Part shown: piece by piece, positions 44,701-54,516 of the stretch
How positions within the stretch are numbered: the stretch's first letter is position 1
How the letters are laid out: each line of letters starts with the position of its first letter
DNA from: Paraglaciecola sp. MB-3u-78
GTDB taxonomy: Bacteria > Pseudomonadota > Gammaproteobacteria > Enterobacterales > Alteromonadaceae
Direction: 5' to 3'
Length of the DNA: 64,000 nt
Assembly (NCBI RefSeq): GCF_002835935.1
Contig: NZ_PJCF01000004.1
Coordinates: 1 to 64,000 of the forward strand
Translations under genes and position numbers: made by a program
The notes under the pieces: model-generated
Seen by the model: the letters and a program-made list of their open reading frames with translations, nothing else
Told to the model about the DNA's origin: nothing
Databases searched by the model: none

Positions 44701-45017
44701 TGTTGTTAATTCTCCTATTAAGGTAAAAATACCCAACAACCCCGCACATTTTTTCGAAGATGGCGCAGTTGTTGACGTGGTGTATTCAGGTTTATTTTTT
44801 ATAGATGCCTTATGACTTATTTTTGATAAATATAGTATGGGTTCAAGACTAACGTATACCAAGATGTTGCAACATTTTATTAGTGAACATATCTGGATAA
44901 TTGAAATGTATGCTAAGTGTAGGTTAGGTTAGGTTAGAACTTAGATAATGGCATTTGACTATTGGCTTAAGCCTTAGCGTAAGTAATAATAGCTTAAAAA
45001 TTTTTGTAGGTTTAGCG
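44701..45017. other. Divergent intergenic region with a GGTTA microrepeat
   Basis: 317 bases between the oxidoreductase start and the binding-protein gene. A short repeat (AGGTT three times plus partial, 44921-44938) sits about 80 bases upstream of the latter. It presumably holds divergent promoters; no clear operator seen. Confidence 0.4.
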
Positions 45018-45746
45018 ATGCGATTATACCTTGTGTTTTTCATTATAGTATTAGGCTTTTTCTCCCCTCGTTGTTTTGGACAGGAGGTCATCCGTACTTC
45101 TGTATCCGAAGAATTTGTTAATGGTCTGCACGCCAAATACCTTAAAAATATTGCAAAACATATGAATATGGAAATTGAACTTACACCCATGCCCTTTGCG
45201 AGAAGGCTAAGAGAGTTACGTAAAGGCAATTTAGACCTGTTGGTTGGGTTGCAGCATGAGGATGACATACAAGATGAAGTGGTTTACATCAAACCAAGTT
45301 ATGAAACATTAAGACATACGTTTTTTGTCAGCAAAAATAATATAGATAACTTACAGAGTTTTACTGATTTAAAAAAGTTGAATATTGGTGTGACTCGCCA
45401 CGCAAAATATTTTAAACAGTTTAACCAAGAGCCTAGCTTGATAATGGTTCCTGTATCGACTCTTAGGCAAAAGATAGAGTTGTTAAAGAAAGGGAGAATT
45501 AATACGTTTATTCATTATCAAGAAAGTGCTTTGCCACTGATTACTGATATGGGGCTGCAAAATGAGATTGTTTTAGCGGATTATCAACCTACAGAAGTGA
45601 ATAAATATTATGTGACTATAAGTCAAAATTCACCGCTTATTGATAAGAAACACCTGTTTGAGACTGCCGTTAGAGCTGCTATCGCGGATCAGGAGTTTGC
45701 TACTATTCGTCGTGAACACTATCTTTCTCTTCGAGGTTCAGAGTGA
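45018..45746 (+). CDS. Periplasmic solute-binding protein, family 3-like
   Basis: 242 aa from the ATG at 45018. A signal peptide (MRLYLVFFIIVLGFFSPRCFG) is followed by a two-lobe binding fold, with FARRLRELRKGNLDLLVGL (lobe 1 edge) and KKLNIGVTRHAKYFKQF (lobe 2). No transporter permease genes are adjacent, and related proteins in these bacteria can be sensory. Ligand unknown. Confidence 0.82.
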   Translation: MRLYLVFFIIVLGFFSPRCFGQEVIRTSVSEEFVNGLHAKYLKNIAKHMNMEIELTPMPFARRLRELRKGNLDLLVGLQHEDDIQDEVVYIKPSYETLRHTFFVSKNNIDNLQSFTDLKKLNIGVTRHAKYFKQFNQEPSLIMVPVSTLRQKIELLKKGRINTFIHYQESALPLITDMGLQNEIVLADYQPTEVNKYYVTISQNSPLIDKKHLFETAVRAAIADQEFATIRREHYLSLRGSE

Positions 45747-45840
45747 TTTCCCATATCCCTCACACAGAGCCCAAAAAATAATAAGTTTGTCACAGCAACT
45801 TACTCGATAACAAGGTTAATTAGGACTTTACCGGAGCCAG

Positions 45841-46623
45841 ATGAAGATAAAACTATACCAAGTGGATGCTTTTGCAAATAAAGTGTTTGAAGGTAATCCC
45901 GCTGCGGTTTGTCCATTAGAAAACTGGTTGGATGATCACCTTTTGAAAAAAATTGCAGAGGAAAATAATTTATCAGAGACCGCATTTTTTGTTCAGACAA
46001 ACAAAAATATTCAACTTCGATGGTTTACACCTTTAGAGGAAGTGGATTTATGTGGTCATGCGACTTTGGCCGCTGCTTATGTATTGTATCAACATTGCCA
46101 TTATTCAGCGCCGAGGGCTATTTTTGATACCAAAAGTGGCCAATTGGTCGTGACTAAAATTGATACCGGTTTCAGTATGGACTTCCCCGCTTCTATGCCC
46201 CAAGCCGTTGATTCGCCTGCTGCGCTATTATTAGGACTAGGCAAAATCAAAGCCCAAACAATATTGGCGGGATTTGATTATGTGGTGGTGTTAGATAGTG
46301 TAAAAGAGGTCATGGATCTTAGTCCTGATTTTTCTCAGTGGTTAAACCTTGATTTAAGGGGAGTGGTTGTCACGGCACAAGGCACAGATGTTGATTTTGT
46401 CAGTCGCTGTTTTTTCCCTAAATTAAGCGTCAATGAAGATCCCGTCACTGGTTCAGCACATTGTGAATTAGCTCCTTATTGGGGGCGTCGCCTCGGTTTA
46501 ACTGTTCTATGTGGACGACAATTATCCAAAAGAAGTGGGGTGGTGCACTGCAGATTAGTCGAAGACAGAGTTATTTTGACTGGCAATGGTGTGGAGTACA
46601 TGACGGGTGAAATAAACATATAG
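45841..46623 (+). CDS. PhzF-family isomerase/epimerase
   Basis: 260 aa. Family signatures are YQVDAFANKVFEGNPAAVC, NNLSETAFF (catalytic Glu46), WFTPLEEVDLCGHATLAAAY and EDPVTGSAHCELAPYWG. PhzF-like proteins catalyse C-C double-bond shifts; apart from phenazine synthesis most have no known substrate. There are no phenazine genes nearby, so a housekeeping or scavenging role is likelier. Confidence 0.92.
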   Translation: MKIKLYQVDAFANKVFEGNPAAVCPLENWLDDHLLKKIAEENNLSETAFFVQTNKNIQLRWFTPLEEVDLCGHATLAAAYVLYQHCHYSAPRAIFDTKSGQLVVTKIDTGFSMDFPASMPQAVDSPAALLLGLGKIKAQTILAGFDYVVVLDSVKEVMDLSPDFSQWLNLDLRGVVVTAQGTDVDFVSRCFFPKLSVNEDPVTGSAHCELAPYWGRRLGLTVLCGRQLSKRSGVVHCRLVEDRVILTGNGVEYMTGEINI

Positions 46624-46722
46624 GACTTCTCAACCTTGGGTTTGATTCTTGTTCTTTTTTTGGCAATAAGCTACATTAAACGGCCTATCTAACCTGTTTG
46701 AAATTTATTCGATTAAGTAACA

Positions 46723-46884
46723 ATGCTTGAAACACTCTCGTCGATCTCTTCCAAAGTCCGTTGGTTAAGACCTATAGTTGTAATGATAGGTTTAGCTTGC
46801 CTCGCTATATTCTGCTCTTCTTTATTTAATATTGGATACTACATTGAAGAGGTGTACCTGATCCCAGTTTGGCTGGATACATAA
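46723..46884 (+). CDS. Small membrane protein of 53 residues, possibly C-terminally truncated
   Basis: A short open frame from the ATG at 46723. It begins MLETLSSISSKVRWLRPIVV, then a hydrophobic helix (VMIGLACLAIFCSSLF), then NIGYYIEEVYLIPVWLD. Related proteins I recall from these bacteria are about twice as long and continue with a second helix after the IP motif, so this one may be shortened. The stop is directly followed by the asnS terminator hairpin. Confidence 0.55.
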   Translation: MLETLSSISSKVRWLRPIVVMIGLACLAIFCSSLFNIGYYIEEVYLIPVWLDT

Positions 46885-46887
46885 AAA

Positions 46888-46906
46888 AGCCACTTTAAAA
46901 GTGGCT
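46888..46906 (-). terminator. Terminator of asnS
   Basis: AGCCACTTT and AAAGTGGCT nearly back to back; on the minus strand the stem is followed by TTTTTT, so it ends asnS transcription. It lies 32 bases after the asnS stop. Confidence 0.85.
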
Positions 46907-46937
46907 TAATCAAAACATAACAATTACCTTCGTTTTA

Positions 46938-48335
46938 TTAGTAACTAGCGTTACCCGGTGTTCTTGGGAAGGCTATTACGTCACGCACATTCTGCATGCC
47001 TGTTACATAAGCAACTAAACGTTCAAAACCTAAGCCAAAGCCAGAGTGGGGCACAGTGCCGTATTTACGTAAGTCTCTGTACCAGCTGTAGTCTTCTGGG
47101 TTAAGGTTCATTTCAGCTAAACGACGGTCGAACACGTCAAGACGTTCTTCACGTTGTGAGCCACCTATGATTTCACCAATGCCCGGTGCTAATACGTCCA
47201 TGGCTGCTACCGTTTTGCCATCGTCATTAATGCGCATATAGAACGCTTTAATGTCTTTCGGGTAGTTTTGCATGATAATAGGTGCGCCAATATGTTCTTC
47301 TGCTAAGTAACGTTCGTGCTCTGAGGACAAATCGACTCCCCAACTCACAGGGAACTCAAACTTTTTACCGCAGTTTTGTAAAATCTCAATGGCTTGCGTG
47401 TAGTCCATACGCACAAAATCTTGGTCTATGACTTTTTCTAAACGAGATATGGCTTCTTTATTGATACGCTCGGCAAAAAACGCCATATCGTCTGGTCGTT
47501 CTGCAAGTACTGCTTTGAATACATATTTTAGTAAGTCTTCAGATAGCTGAGCTATGTCGGCTAAATCAGCAAAGGCTACTTCAGGTTCGATCATCCAAAA
47601 CTCGGCCAAGTGGCGACTCGTGTTGGAGTTTTCGGCTCTAAAAGTAGGACCAAAGGTATAAATTTTTGACATGGCAGTGGCGTAAGTTTCGCCGTTTAAC
47701 TGACCTGATACAGTCAAAAAGGTTTCTTTCCCAAAAAAGTCTTGGCTGTAATCAACTTCGCCTTCCTCAGTTTTAGGAATATTCTGCATATCTAAAGTCG
47801 ATACTCTGAACATCTCGCCAGCGCCTTCGGTATCGCTTGCTGTCAAGATTGGGGTACTTACCCAGCAATAACCTTGTTCATAGAAAAAACGATGAATGGC
47901 TTGAGATAAACAGTTTCGCACACGGGTAACCGCGCCGCCAACATTGGTTCGGGCTCGTAAATGAGCATGTTCACGTAAGTATTCAAGACTATGGCGTTTA
48001 GGTGCCATAGGATAAGTGTCTGGATTTTCTACCCAACCAATTATTTCAACTGTTGCTGCTTCAATTTCTAAGGATTGACCTTGACCCAGTGATGCCTTCA
48101 AAGAGCCGGTCACTACCAGTGAACAACTCGTAGTAAGTTTTTGGATATCAGAGTAGTTTTCAATGGCGCTAAGTGCAATTACCTGAATAGGGTCAAAACA
48201 GCTACCATCGTGAAGCGCAATAAAAGACAAACCTGCTTTTGAATCACGGCGAGTACGAACCCACCCTTTAACTGTAACTTGGTCACCAACTGAATATTTA
48301 CCGGCAAAAATGTCTGCCACCGGGGCGTGCGCCAT
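46938..48335 (-). CDS. asnS: Asparaginyl-tRNA synthetase
   Basis: 465 aa, full length. It charges tRNA-Asn with asparagine. The N-terminal OB-fold anticodon-binding domain ([26 protein letters not shown]) is followed by the class II core: motif 2 [25 protein letters not shown] and motif 3 [15 protein letters not shown]. The stop follows GNASY. Terminated by the hairpin at 46888. Confidence 0.98.
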   Translation of the reverse strand: MAHAPVADIFAGKYSVGDQVTVKGWVRTRRDSKAGLSFIALHDGSCFDPIQVIALSAIENYSDIQKLTTSCSLVVTGSLKASLGQGQSLEIEAATVEIIGWVENPDTYPMAPKRHSLEYLREHAHLRARTNVGGAVTRVRNCLSQAIHRFFYEQGYCWVSTPILTASDTEGAGEMFRVSTLDMQNIPKTEEGEVDYSQDFFGKETFLTVSGQLNGETYATAMSKIYTFGPTFRAENSNTSRHLAEFWMIEPEVAFADLADIAQLSEDLLKYVFKAVLAERPDDMAFFAERINKEAISRLEKVIDQDFVRMDYTQAIEILQNCGKKFEFPVSWGVDLSSEHERYLAEEHIGAPIIMQNYPKDIKAFYMRINDDGKTVAAMDVLAPGIGEIIGGSQREERLDVFDRRLAEMNLNPEDYSWYRDLRKYGTVPHSGFGLGFERLVAYVTGMQNVRDVIAFPRTPGNASY

Positions 48336-48626
48336 TTACTTCTCTCCAATTATTGGGATATCGATCCCGCCATTATTTATTATATAAACTGTTTTCCAAA
48401 GCATAAGCAAAAGTACAATTTGTAAAATCAAACCCTCTGAATTTTACTGGAAGCCACGAAGGAGACAAAAAATACTATTGAAAATTTGAATACAGCCGAA
48501 AACAAGCACAAATTGACTGCAATTCTACATGCAGTTTACTTGGCTAATCACGCAAGGTGTGTAATCTTACTCAGGTAGCGCCTAGACTCAAGAAAAATCG
48601 ACAATAAAGCTAGTATAATTAAGTAT

Positions 48627-49022
48627 ATGAAAAACATAGAATACACATCAAAATCGGTTCCAAACAGAAGAAAGTCACCAAGAGAAACTGATAGGTTTTT
48701 TCAATCCATGGTATTTATCAATGTTTTGGGTTGGTTTGTGTTTATCGGGGCACTGTTGGTGTTTCATGATGCCCGCCCTGAATTTGTTTCTGGGGTGCAA
48801 TCATTTTGGGGCCTAGAAGGGCGTCAAGGATGGTCTAAAACACTGACTTTGTATTTAGCCGGATTGTTGGCACTGTGTTTAATTATCAGTGTGACGGTAT
48901 TGATTATGAAGCGCCGGCGCAATCGCCGTGACAAAGATCATTTTGGTATTAACGGTTATGTATTGATGTTGACCGCAGTGGCGAGTTTAATCATTTTATA
49001 TTTCGAATTCACTGCATCTTAA
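48627..49022 (+). CDS. Conserved membrane protein, unknown
   Basis: 131 aa with three membrane helices (MVFINVLGWFVFIGALLVF, LYLAGLLALCLIISVTVLI and VLMLTAVASLIILYF), separated by an Arg/Lys-rich loop (KRRRNRRDK) after the second. Positive loops point to an inner-membrane location. It overlaps the convergent GNAT gene by 14 bases at the 3' end. Function unknown. Confidence 0.7.
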   Translation: MKNIEYTSKSVPNRRKSPRETDRFFQSMVFINVLGWFVFIGALLVFHDARPEFVSGVQSFWGLEGRQGWSKTLTLYLAGLLALCLIISVTVLIMKRRRNRRDKDHFGINGYVLMLTAVASLIILYFEFTAS

Positions 49023-49485
49023 ATATACAGGTTTTAAGCATTTTAAAATTGGTTAATACTTGCCCACGTATTGGCACTGCTTGCTGATTGATTACTTTAA
49101 AGCCATTAAACTCGAAAAATGACTTTGCAGTTATACTGACGTCAGCTGAAAGTTGAGTGATATTTTGTTTTTTAGCTAATGTATGAATATGTGCCATTAA
49201 TGCTGTGCCTATACCTTGTCCTTGATAGATGTAATGGCAGAAAAAATGGTCGATATAACCACTTGGTTGTAAATCACTATAACCCACTATTTTTTCCTCT
49301 TTAACGCAAACAAAAGAGTTGAGTCTAGCTAGCTTGTTACTCCACAAGGTTGTGTCGAATACTGCAGGTGCCCAAGCGTCTAATTGTTTATGGGAGTAAT
49401 GCTGAGCATTAACATGATGCACGGTTTGATTGAAAAGTTGCCATATTTCATGTTCTTCACCAAGATGATAAGCTCTTATTTTCAT
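49009..49485 (-). CDS. GNAT-family N-acetyltransferase
   Basis: 158 aa from the ATG at 49485 (AGGTGA upstream); a GTG at 49497 is possible. It has the acetyl-CoA-binding motif YIYQGQGIGTALMAHI, then DVSITAKSFFEFNGFKV, as in GNAT proteins. Target unknown. Ends within the 3' end of the membrane-protein gene on the other strand. Confidence 0.9.
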   Translation of the reverse strand: MKIRAYHLGEEHEIWQLFNQTVHHVNAQHYSHKQLDAWAPAVFDTTLWSNKLARLNSFVCVKEEKIVGYSDLQPSGYIDHFFCHYIYQGQGIGTALMAHIHTLAKKQNITQLSADVSITAKSFFEFNGFKVINQQAVPIRGQVLTNFKMLKTCIFKMQ

Positions 49486-49516
49486 TGATAATTTCACCTA
49501 AAGTCAGGACTATATA

Positions 49517-49861
49517 ATGCCTCATTGTATTATTGAATATTCTAAAAACCTAGAAAACAGCATGCCTATAAATGAGTTAGTGCGTGTGGTGCACAGTAGC
49601 GTATTTGCATCGGGATTATTCGAAGAATCTTCGATTAAGGCGCGGGCTATTGAATTTATTCATTTTCAAACAGGTTTATCCGACACACCTTTTATTCACA
49701 TCACATTGAAAATATTGCAAGGTAGAGATCATCAACAGAAAAAAGACCTGACAAAATTAGTCTTGGATACACTCAGTGAGGTTATACCAGCACCTCTTTC
49801 ACTATCTGTTGAAGTCATGGATATTGAGAAAGTGAGCTACAAAAAAATAGTGATTAAGTGA
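49517..49861 (+). CDS. 5-carboxymethyl-2-hydroxymuconate isomerase-like protein
   Basis: 114 aa. The tautomerase superfamily Pro follows the initiator Met (MPHCIIEYSKNLE), giving the catalytic N-terminal proline. FIHITLKILQGRD and PLSLSVEVMDIEK complete the CHMI fold. In homoprotocatechuate breakdown CHMI isomerises an aromatic ring-cleavage product; no other genes of that pathway lie in the window, so the actual substrate is unclear. Confidence 0.88.
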   Translation: MPHCIIEYSKNLENSMPINELVRVVHSSVFASGLFEESSIKARAIEFIHFQTGLSDTPFIHITLKILQGRDHQQKKDLTKLVLDTLSEVIPAPLSLSVEVMDIEKVSYKKIVIK

Positions 49862-49891
49862 TGCTATTTGAAAAACACTGTTTATCCTAGA

Positions 49892-51406
49892 TTAAAGCGT
49901 TCGCAACTTCTGCTTAAAAATTTTGCCACTGTCTTCCCTTGGGAGCTTTTCATGTATATCGAGTTTTCTAGGAAATTTGAAACGAGCCAGTTTGCCATCT
50001 AAATATTCATGCATTTGCGCAAGGGTGATTTTTCTTGTTGGTTGACACTGAACTGCAGCCACAACCATTTCGCCAAACTCAGGATCTGGTGCACCAAAAA
50101 TAGCACAGTCGACTATGTCATCCATTTGTATTAATACAGACTCTATTTCGAGGGGAAATATATTCGCGCCACCTGAAATAATCATGTCTTTTTGACGATC
50201 ATTAATAAACAGATAACCCTCATCATCTAAAAATCCAATGTCACCTACCGAAGTATAGTTTTGATAAGAATAGGCACTGCTTTCGCCGTCAAAGTTGGTG
50301 TAGTCAAATGTTCCAAACATAGGTAAGTCGACATAAATCAATCCTGATTGTTTTGGCGCTAATTCTTGTTTGTTTTCATCTAGTATCTTGATGGCACCAC
50401 CTGGGACTATCTTACCCACAGACCCTGGTTTCTCTAATGCCTCAGAGGATGATATTAAAGTCATAAACCCAATTTCGCTGGCGCCATATGATTCATAGAA
50501 TATTGGACCAAACCATTCAATCATGGCACTTTTAATGTCAGCAGGACAAGCTGAACCAGTGGATAGTGCATATTTCAGGGAGCTTACGTTATATTTTTCA
50601 CGAATAGTTTGCGGTAGCTTTAACAACCTAATCATCATGGTAGGTACTATATAAATATGGGTGATTTTGTATTTATCTATGGCGTCCAAAAAGTGTTCAG
50701 GATCAAATTTAGTAGAAAGATAAATATCTATGTCTGATGCTGCTAGGCTGCAGACGCTTAATGTATTGGGAGCGCTATGGTATATAGGTGCGGCGACATA
50801 AAATCGGTCGTTTGCAGTTAATTGCATTAAGGAGCGCGCAAGCCCTTGGTAAACTGCATATTTATCGCCGTTGCTGTCATCTACTTTGCGCTTAATGCCT
50901 TTAGGTCTGCCGGTACTACCAGAGGTGTAAGCGAACATACCTCTAAAGGGTCGGGGCTCAGAATCAATTTGTTTTGCTGTTTGTAATGCCAATTCAAGAT
51001 CCAAGGCCATATCAGATGTATGGCTGCGTGTAGTCACATCAATCTGATAACTTTCTGCCACTTCTGTTGCTGTGGGGAAAATGGCCACTAATACTTCTGG
51101 CAAATTTTGATCATTAAGTGGGTGAACTAGATCTTTATGTGCAATAAGAATTTTTGCACCAGAGTCTTGCACTATATGTTCAATCTCAGTGGCGACAGAA
51201 TGCCAGTTCAGAGGCACAAAGTAACTGCCTAAGTACCGACAAGCTTGAATAACTTCTAAGTATTTAACATCGTTACGCATTAATACAGCAACTGTATCCC
51301 CTTGCCCAATGCCTTGCTTTTGTAAGATGCTCGCTAACTTTTTAGATCTGGATTCAAAGTCAGATCTAAGTGTTAGGTTACCGTCTAAATACAAGTTTCC
51401 GAGCAT
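49892..51406 (-). CDS. AMP-forming acyl-CoA synthetase/ligase
   Basis: 504 aa. The adenylation motif FAYTSGSTGRPKGIKRK (A3) and the middle motifs YESYGASEIG (A5) and GDIGFLDDEGYLFINDRQKDM (A7-A8) are present, with the final lysine in PREDSGKIFK (A10). It activates a carboxylic acid as an acyl-adenylate, then a CoA thioester. Substrate class not clear; long- or medium-chain fatty acids or aromatic acids are all possible. Confidence 0.92.
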   Translation of the reverse strand: MLGNLYLDGNLTLRSDFESRSKKLASILQKQGIGQGDTVAVLMRNDVKYLEVIQACRYLGSYFVPLNWHSVATEIEHIVQDSGAKILIAHKDLVHPLNDQNLPEVLVAIFPTATEVAESYQIDVTTRSHTSDMALDLELALQTAKQIDSEPRPFRGMFAYTSGSTGRPKGIKRKVDDSNGDKYAVYQGLARSLMQLTANDRFYVAAPIYHSAPNTLSVCSLAASDIDIYLSTKFDPEHFLDAIDKYKITHIYIVPTMMIRLLKLPQTIREKYNVSSLKYALSTGSACPADIKSAMIEWFGPIFYESYGASEIGFMTLISSSEALEKPGSVGKIVPGGAIKILDENKQELAPKQSGLIYVDLPMFGTFDYTNFDGESSAYSYQNYTSVGDIGFLDDEGYLFINDRQKDMIISGGANIFPLEIESVLIQMDDIVDCAIFGAPDPEFGEMVVAAVQCQPTRKITLAQMHEYLDGKLARFKFPRKLDIHEKLPREDSGKIFKQKLRTL

Positions 51407-51693
51407 TTCTTACTCCAAATTGTGGGTTGCTGTTGACTATACTTTTACCCACACTGAGATAGGTATTGATAGTCTTATTGGTTTTTAAAAACTTACATGC
51501 ATACTCAATTTCAATTTTTGATTATTATTTATTATGAATAACCAAGAAAATAAGCCTAACATATTCAATTTGGCAAATGCCAATTCAGATTAAAAACTGG
51601 CTGATGTGACTTGAGAGTCGATGTTGCACTCGTGAGTTATATGAGTAAATATATTCTTTGTTTAAGTTAGATGTCGTGAAAAAAGGATTAGAT

Positions 51694-52230
51694 ATGGATG
51701 AAAAATTTCGGAAGTTGATCGAACTAGGTGCTGGGGAGTTTGAACACGTAGATGGTTTACTCATTGCCCACCTTGAATCAACAAGATGTCTTTTGAAGGC
51801 TTGGAACGCATCAGAAGTATTGCAAGACGCTGGGTTGTATCATGCCGCTTATGGCTCCTCTGCTTTTGCACAAAACATATTTGAGTTATCACAAAGAGCA
51901 GAAGTGGCAGTGGTTATTGGTAGTGATGCAGAAAATATCGTTTACTACTATTGCGCTTGTGACAGAGAGGCTTTTTTTGCTCAGTTTGGGCTGGTCGATA
52001 AACCTGTGTTTTATGACCGCATAACCACTAAACAATCAGTAATATCCTTTGAGTTGCTGCAACAATTATGTGAACTTACTGCCGCCAATGAAACTGAAAT
52101 TGCTATAAACAATCCTAATTTCGTCCTTCAACATGGCGCTGAGCTTGTGGACTTGTTTAGCCGCATGCAAAGGTTTTTAAGTGCCAGCGCGCAGCGAAAA
52201 ATTCACCATGTTTTTGCATCTCATTTTTAG
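51694..52230 (+). CDS. DUF6817-type protein
   Basis: 178 aa from the ATG at 51694, which has AAGGA 9 bases upstream. The start ELGAGEFEHVDGLLIAHLEST, then LLKAWNASEVLQDAGLYHAAYGS, is characteristic; the conserved His residues look like an HD-type metal site (HLEST, GLYHAAYG). The rest is helical. No experimental role known to me. Confidence 0.8.
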   Translation: MDEKFRKLIELGAGEFEHVDGLLIAHLESTRCLLKAWNASEVLQDAGLYHAAYGSSAFAQNIFELSQRAEVAVVIGSDAENIVYYYCACDREAFFAQFGLVDKPVFYDRITTKQSVISFELLQQLCELTAANETEIAINNPNFVLQHGAELVDLFSRMQRFLSASAQRKIHHVFASHF

Positions 52231-52607
52231 AGTCGTTTCATTATTGCTACACACCAAACAGTCAACATGAATATGCTGGGACGAATAGCATAAAAGTACC
52301 AGCCCAGTAATGTATTACCCATTTGTTTAAATCCAAAAATAATTTAGTACTAAAATAGCGCTCTGCGTTATCCGCAAAAGCGTCACAATATTTTTGGAAT
52401 CGAGAGGCCTACATTGCTGATGGTGGGTAAAACAGAGATATTTTGAGCTAATGCATTAGCGTGTGCATTCATGAGGTAATCCTCATTTTAATGGGTATGC
52501 TGAATATTTTGACATGAGAAACTCGGAATAAAGTTGCATATTATTCTCCCGATTTTAGTAAAGTAGAAAATAATTCCACAAAATCCTAATAAGTGATAAT
52601 AAAATCC
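52231..52607. other. Intergenic upstream of the Lrp-type regulator
   Basis: 377 bases without a gene. It likely contains the promoter of the regulator and perhaps its own binding sites; I could not define one. Confidence 0.4.
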
Positions 52608-53057
52608 ATGGATAAATTGGATAGTGAAATACTTAGATTATTGCAGAAAGATGCCACTCAATCGGTGGCACATATTGCAGAACAAATAGGTTTGAGCACT
52701 ACACCTTGTTGGCGACGTATTCAGTCTTTGGAAAAACAAGGCATCATTGATAAACGTGTCGTTTTGCTTAATCCAGAAAAAGTTGGCTTAGGTATGACAG
52801 TTTTTGTGCAAGTTAAAGCTGCGAAGCATGACTCGCTCTGGCTAAAAAAATTTGCAGAGCACGCTGCAAACATCGAACAAATTGTGGAATTTTATCGAAT
52901 GAGTGGTGAATATGACTATATGCTCAAAGTAGTAGTCGCAGACATGAAAGCCTTTGATGTATTTTATAAAAAATTAGTTGCTGGCGTGGATTTGTCTGAT
53001 GTGACATCAAGTTTTGCCATGGAGCAAATTAAGTACACTACGGCTTTACCTGTATAG
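52608..53057 (+). CDS. Lrp/AsnC-family transcriptional regulator
   Basis: 149 aa from the ATG at 52608. The N-terminal winged helix-turn-helix (LDSEILRLLQKDATQSVAHIAEQIGLST) is followed by the RAM ligand domain (VAKMDYMLKVVVADM-like region, FYRMSGEYDYMLKVVVAD). Such proteins sense amino acids and often control adjacent transport or catabolic genes. The two genes downstream (NhaC-type antiporter and gamma-glutamyltransferase) are candidates for its targets. Confidence 0.93.
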   Translation: MDKLDSEILRLLQKDATQSVAHIAEQIGLSTTPCWRRIQSLEKQGIIDKRVVLLNPEKVGLGMTVFVQVKAAKHDSLWLKKFAEHAANIEQIVEFYRMSGEYDYMLKVVVADMKAFDVFYKKLVAGVDLSDVTSSFAMEQIKYTTALPV

Positions 53058-53127
53058 TGTTTTGCGTTTAGGCTAATAGCTTATTTAAAACCTAATAAAA
53101 AACGTGTCATCAAAATAAGGTTTCTGT

Positions 53128-54501
53128 ATGCATTGGTATTCTATTTTACCCCCCATAATTGCCATTATTATTGTGTTTTGGCGCAAAGAAGTCATTTTAG
53201 CTTTGGTTGCGGCAATATTGTCTGCTGAGTGGCTATTGGCTTATCAAAATCAAACTGAAGTATTATTTACCGGCACAATTGGCTCTATTGAGCGAGTGAT
53301 TGAAATTGTGGTTTCAGCGGGTAATAGTCGCATTTTGTTATTCAGCCTTTTGATTGGGGCCATGTTAGCTTATATGCGTTATTCAGGTGGAGTGACAGCC
53401 ACAGTTGAACTGTTGATCAATAAAGGGGTGGCTAAAAGTAAAAAGCAGGTTGGCTTACTCACTATGTTTACCGGTATTGTTGTGTTCATTGAATCTAATC
53501 TCAGCGTACTGGCCTCTGGTATTTTAGCCCGAGGATTATTCGATAAATTTAATATGAGCCGCGCAAGGTTGGCGTATGTTATCGATAGTACCAGCGCACC
53601 TATTTGTATTCTTATTCTGCTCAATGGGTGGGGAGCATTTATTCTGGCTTTGTTGAGTAACTATGAATTTGAGCAAAGTGCCGTCTCAATTTTATGGGGA
53701 ACTATTCCTCTTAATTTTTACGCGATTATTGCCTTGGCTTTAGTGTTATATACGATATTAGGTGACAAAGTTCATGGGCCAATGAAAGAAGCGGAACAAG
53801 AGTTAACCAAGCTGGAGGGGGAGCAAGTGGCTGTTCACGCTACTAAAGCGCGTTTTATGTTACTGCCTTTGGCCAGTATGATTCTTGCCATGATTGGTTT
53901 TATGTTATGGACCGGAAACGGTGACTTGGCTAGCGGCAATGGCAGCAAATCTGTGCTTTACGCAACCGTGTTTGCGTGTTTTGTGGCCTATATTCTATTG
54001 CTAAGTTCAAAACAATTTTCTCATAAAGAATTGGTCGATACGGGCTTTAAAGGTATGGGTGAAATATTACCATTGGTGACGATAGTCTTGTTTTCATTAA
54101 CACTAGGGGCAAGTTTAAAAGAGCTAGGTACTGGGGTTTTTGTGGCCGGTATGGTGGGAGATTATTTGCCTGTTAGTTTGATAGTGCCGGTGCTGTTTTT
54201 AGCAGGGGGCATGATGTCTTTTAGTACCGGGACTTCTTGGGGCACTTTCGCGATACTTATTCCAATCGGGGTTCCACTGATCCAAACACTGGGTTTGCCA
54301 CCATCACTGGTGATAGCCGCTATTTTAGGAGGGGGGGTATTTGGTGATCATTGTTCACCTATCTCTGACACCACAGCAGTGTCTTCTATCGCATCGGGTT
54401 GTGACTTATTAACCCATGTACGTACCCAAATGCCTTATGCGCTGTTCGGCGGCGCCTTGGCTTTGGTTGGATATTTTATCGCTAGTCTAATAATGATTTA
54501 A
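53128..54501 (+). CDS. NhaC-family Na+/H+ antiporter-like transporter
   Basis: 457 aa with about 11-12 membrane helices (LILLNGWGAFILALLSN, LVTIVLFSLTLGASLKELG). The late segments SFSTGTSWGTFAILIPIGVPL and GVFGDHCSPISDTTAVSSI are family signatures. NhaC relatives exchange cations or carry organic ions such as malate/lactate. It starts 70 bases after the Lrp gene and is followed 15 bases later by ggt, so the last two form a unit. Confidence 0.88.
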   Translation: MHWYSILPPIIAIIIVFWRKEVILALVAAILSAEWLLAYQNQTEVLFTGTIGSIERVIEIVVSAGNSRILLFSLLIGAMLAYMRYSGGVTATVELLINKGVAKSKKQVGLLTMFTGIVVFIESNLSVLASGILARGLFDKFNMSRARLAYVIDSTSAPICILILLNGWGAFILALLSNYEFEQSAVSILWGTIPLNFYAIIALALVLYTILGDKVHGPMKEAEQELTKLEGEQVAVHATKARFMLLPLASMILAMIGFMLWTGNGDLASGNGSKSVLYATVFACFVAYILLLSSKQFSHKELVDTGFKGMGEILPLVTIVLFSLTLGASLKELGTGVFVAGMVGDYLPVSLIVPVLFLAGGMMSFSTGTSWGTFAILIPIGVPLIQTLGLPPSLVIAAILGGGVFGDHCSPISDTTAVSSIASGCDLLTHVRTQMPYALFGGALALVGYFIASLIMI

Positions 54502-54516
54502 ACATTGAGGAAAAAA

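Noticed and set aside
44921-44938. AGGTT microrepeat as a telomere-like element
   Set aside because: Only three and a half units; ordinary low-complexity sequence in a circular bacterial chromosome context.
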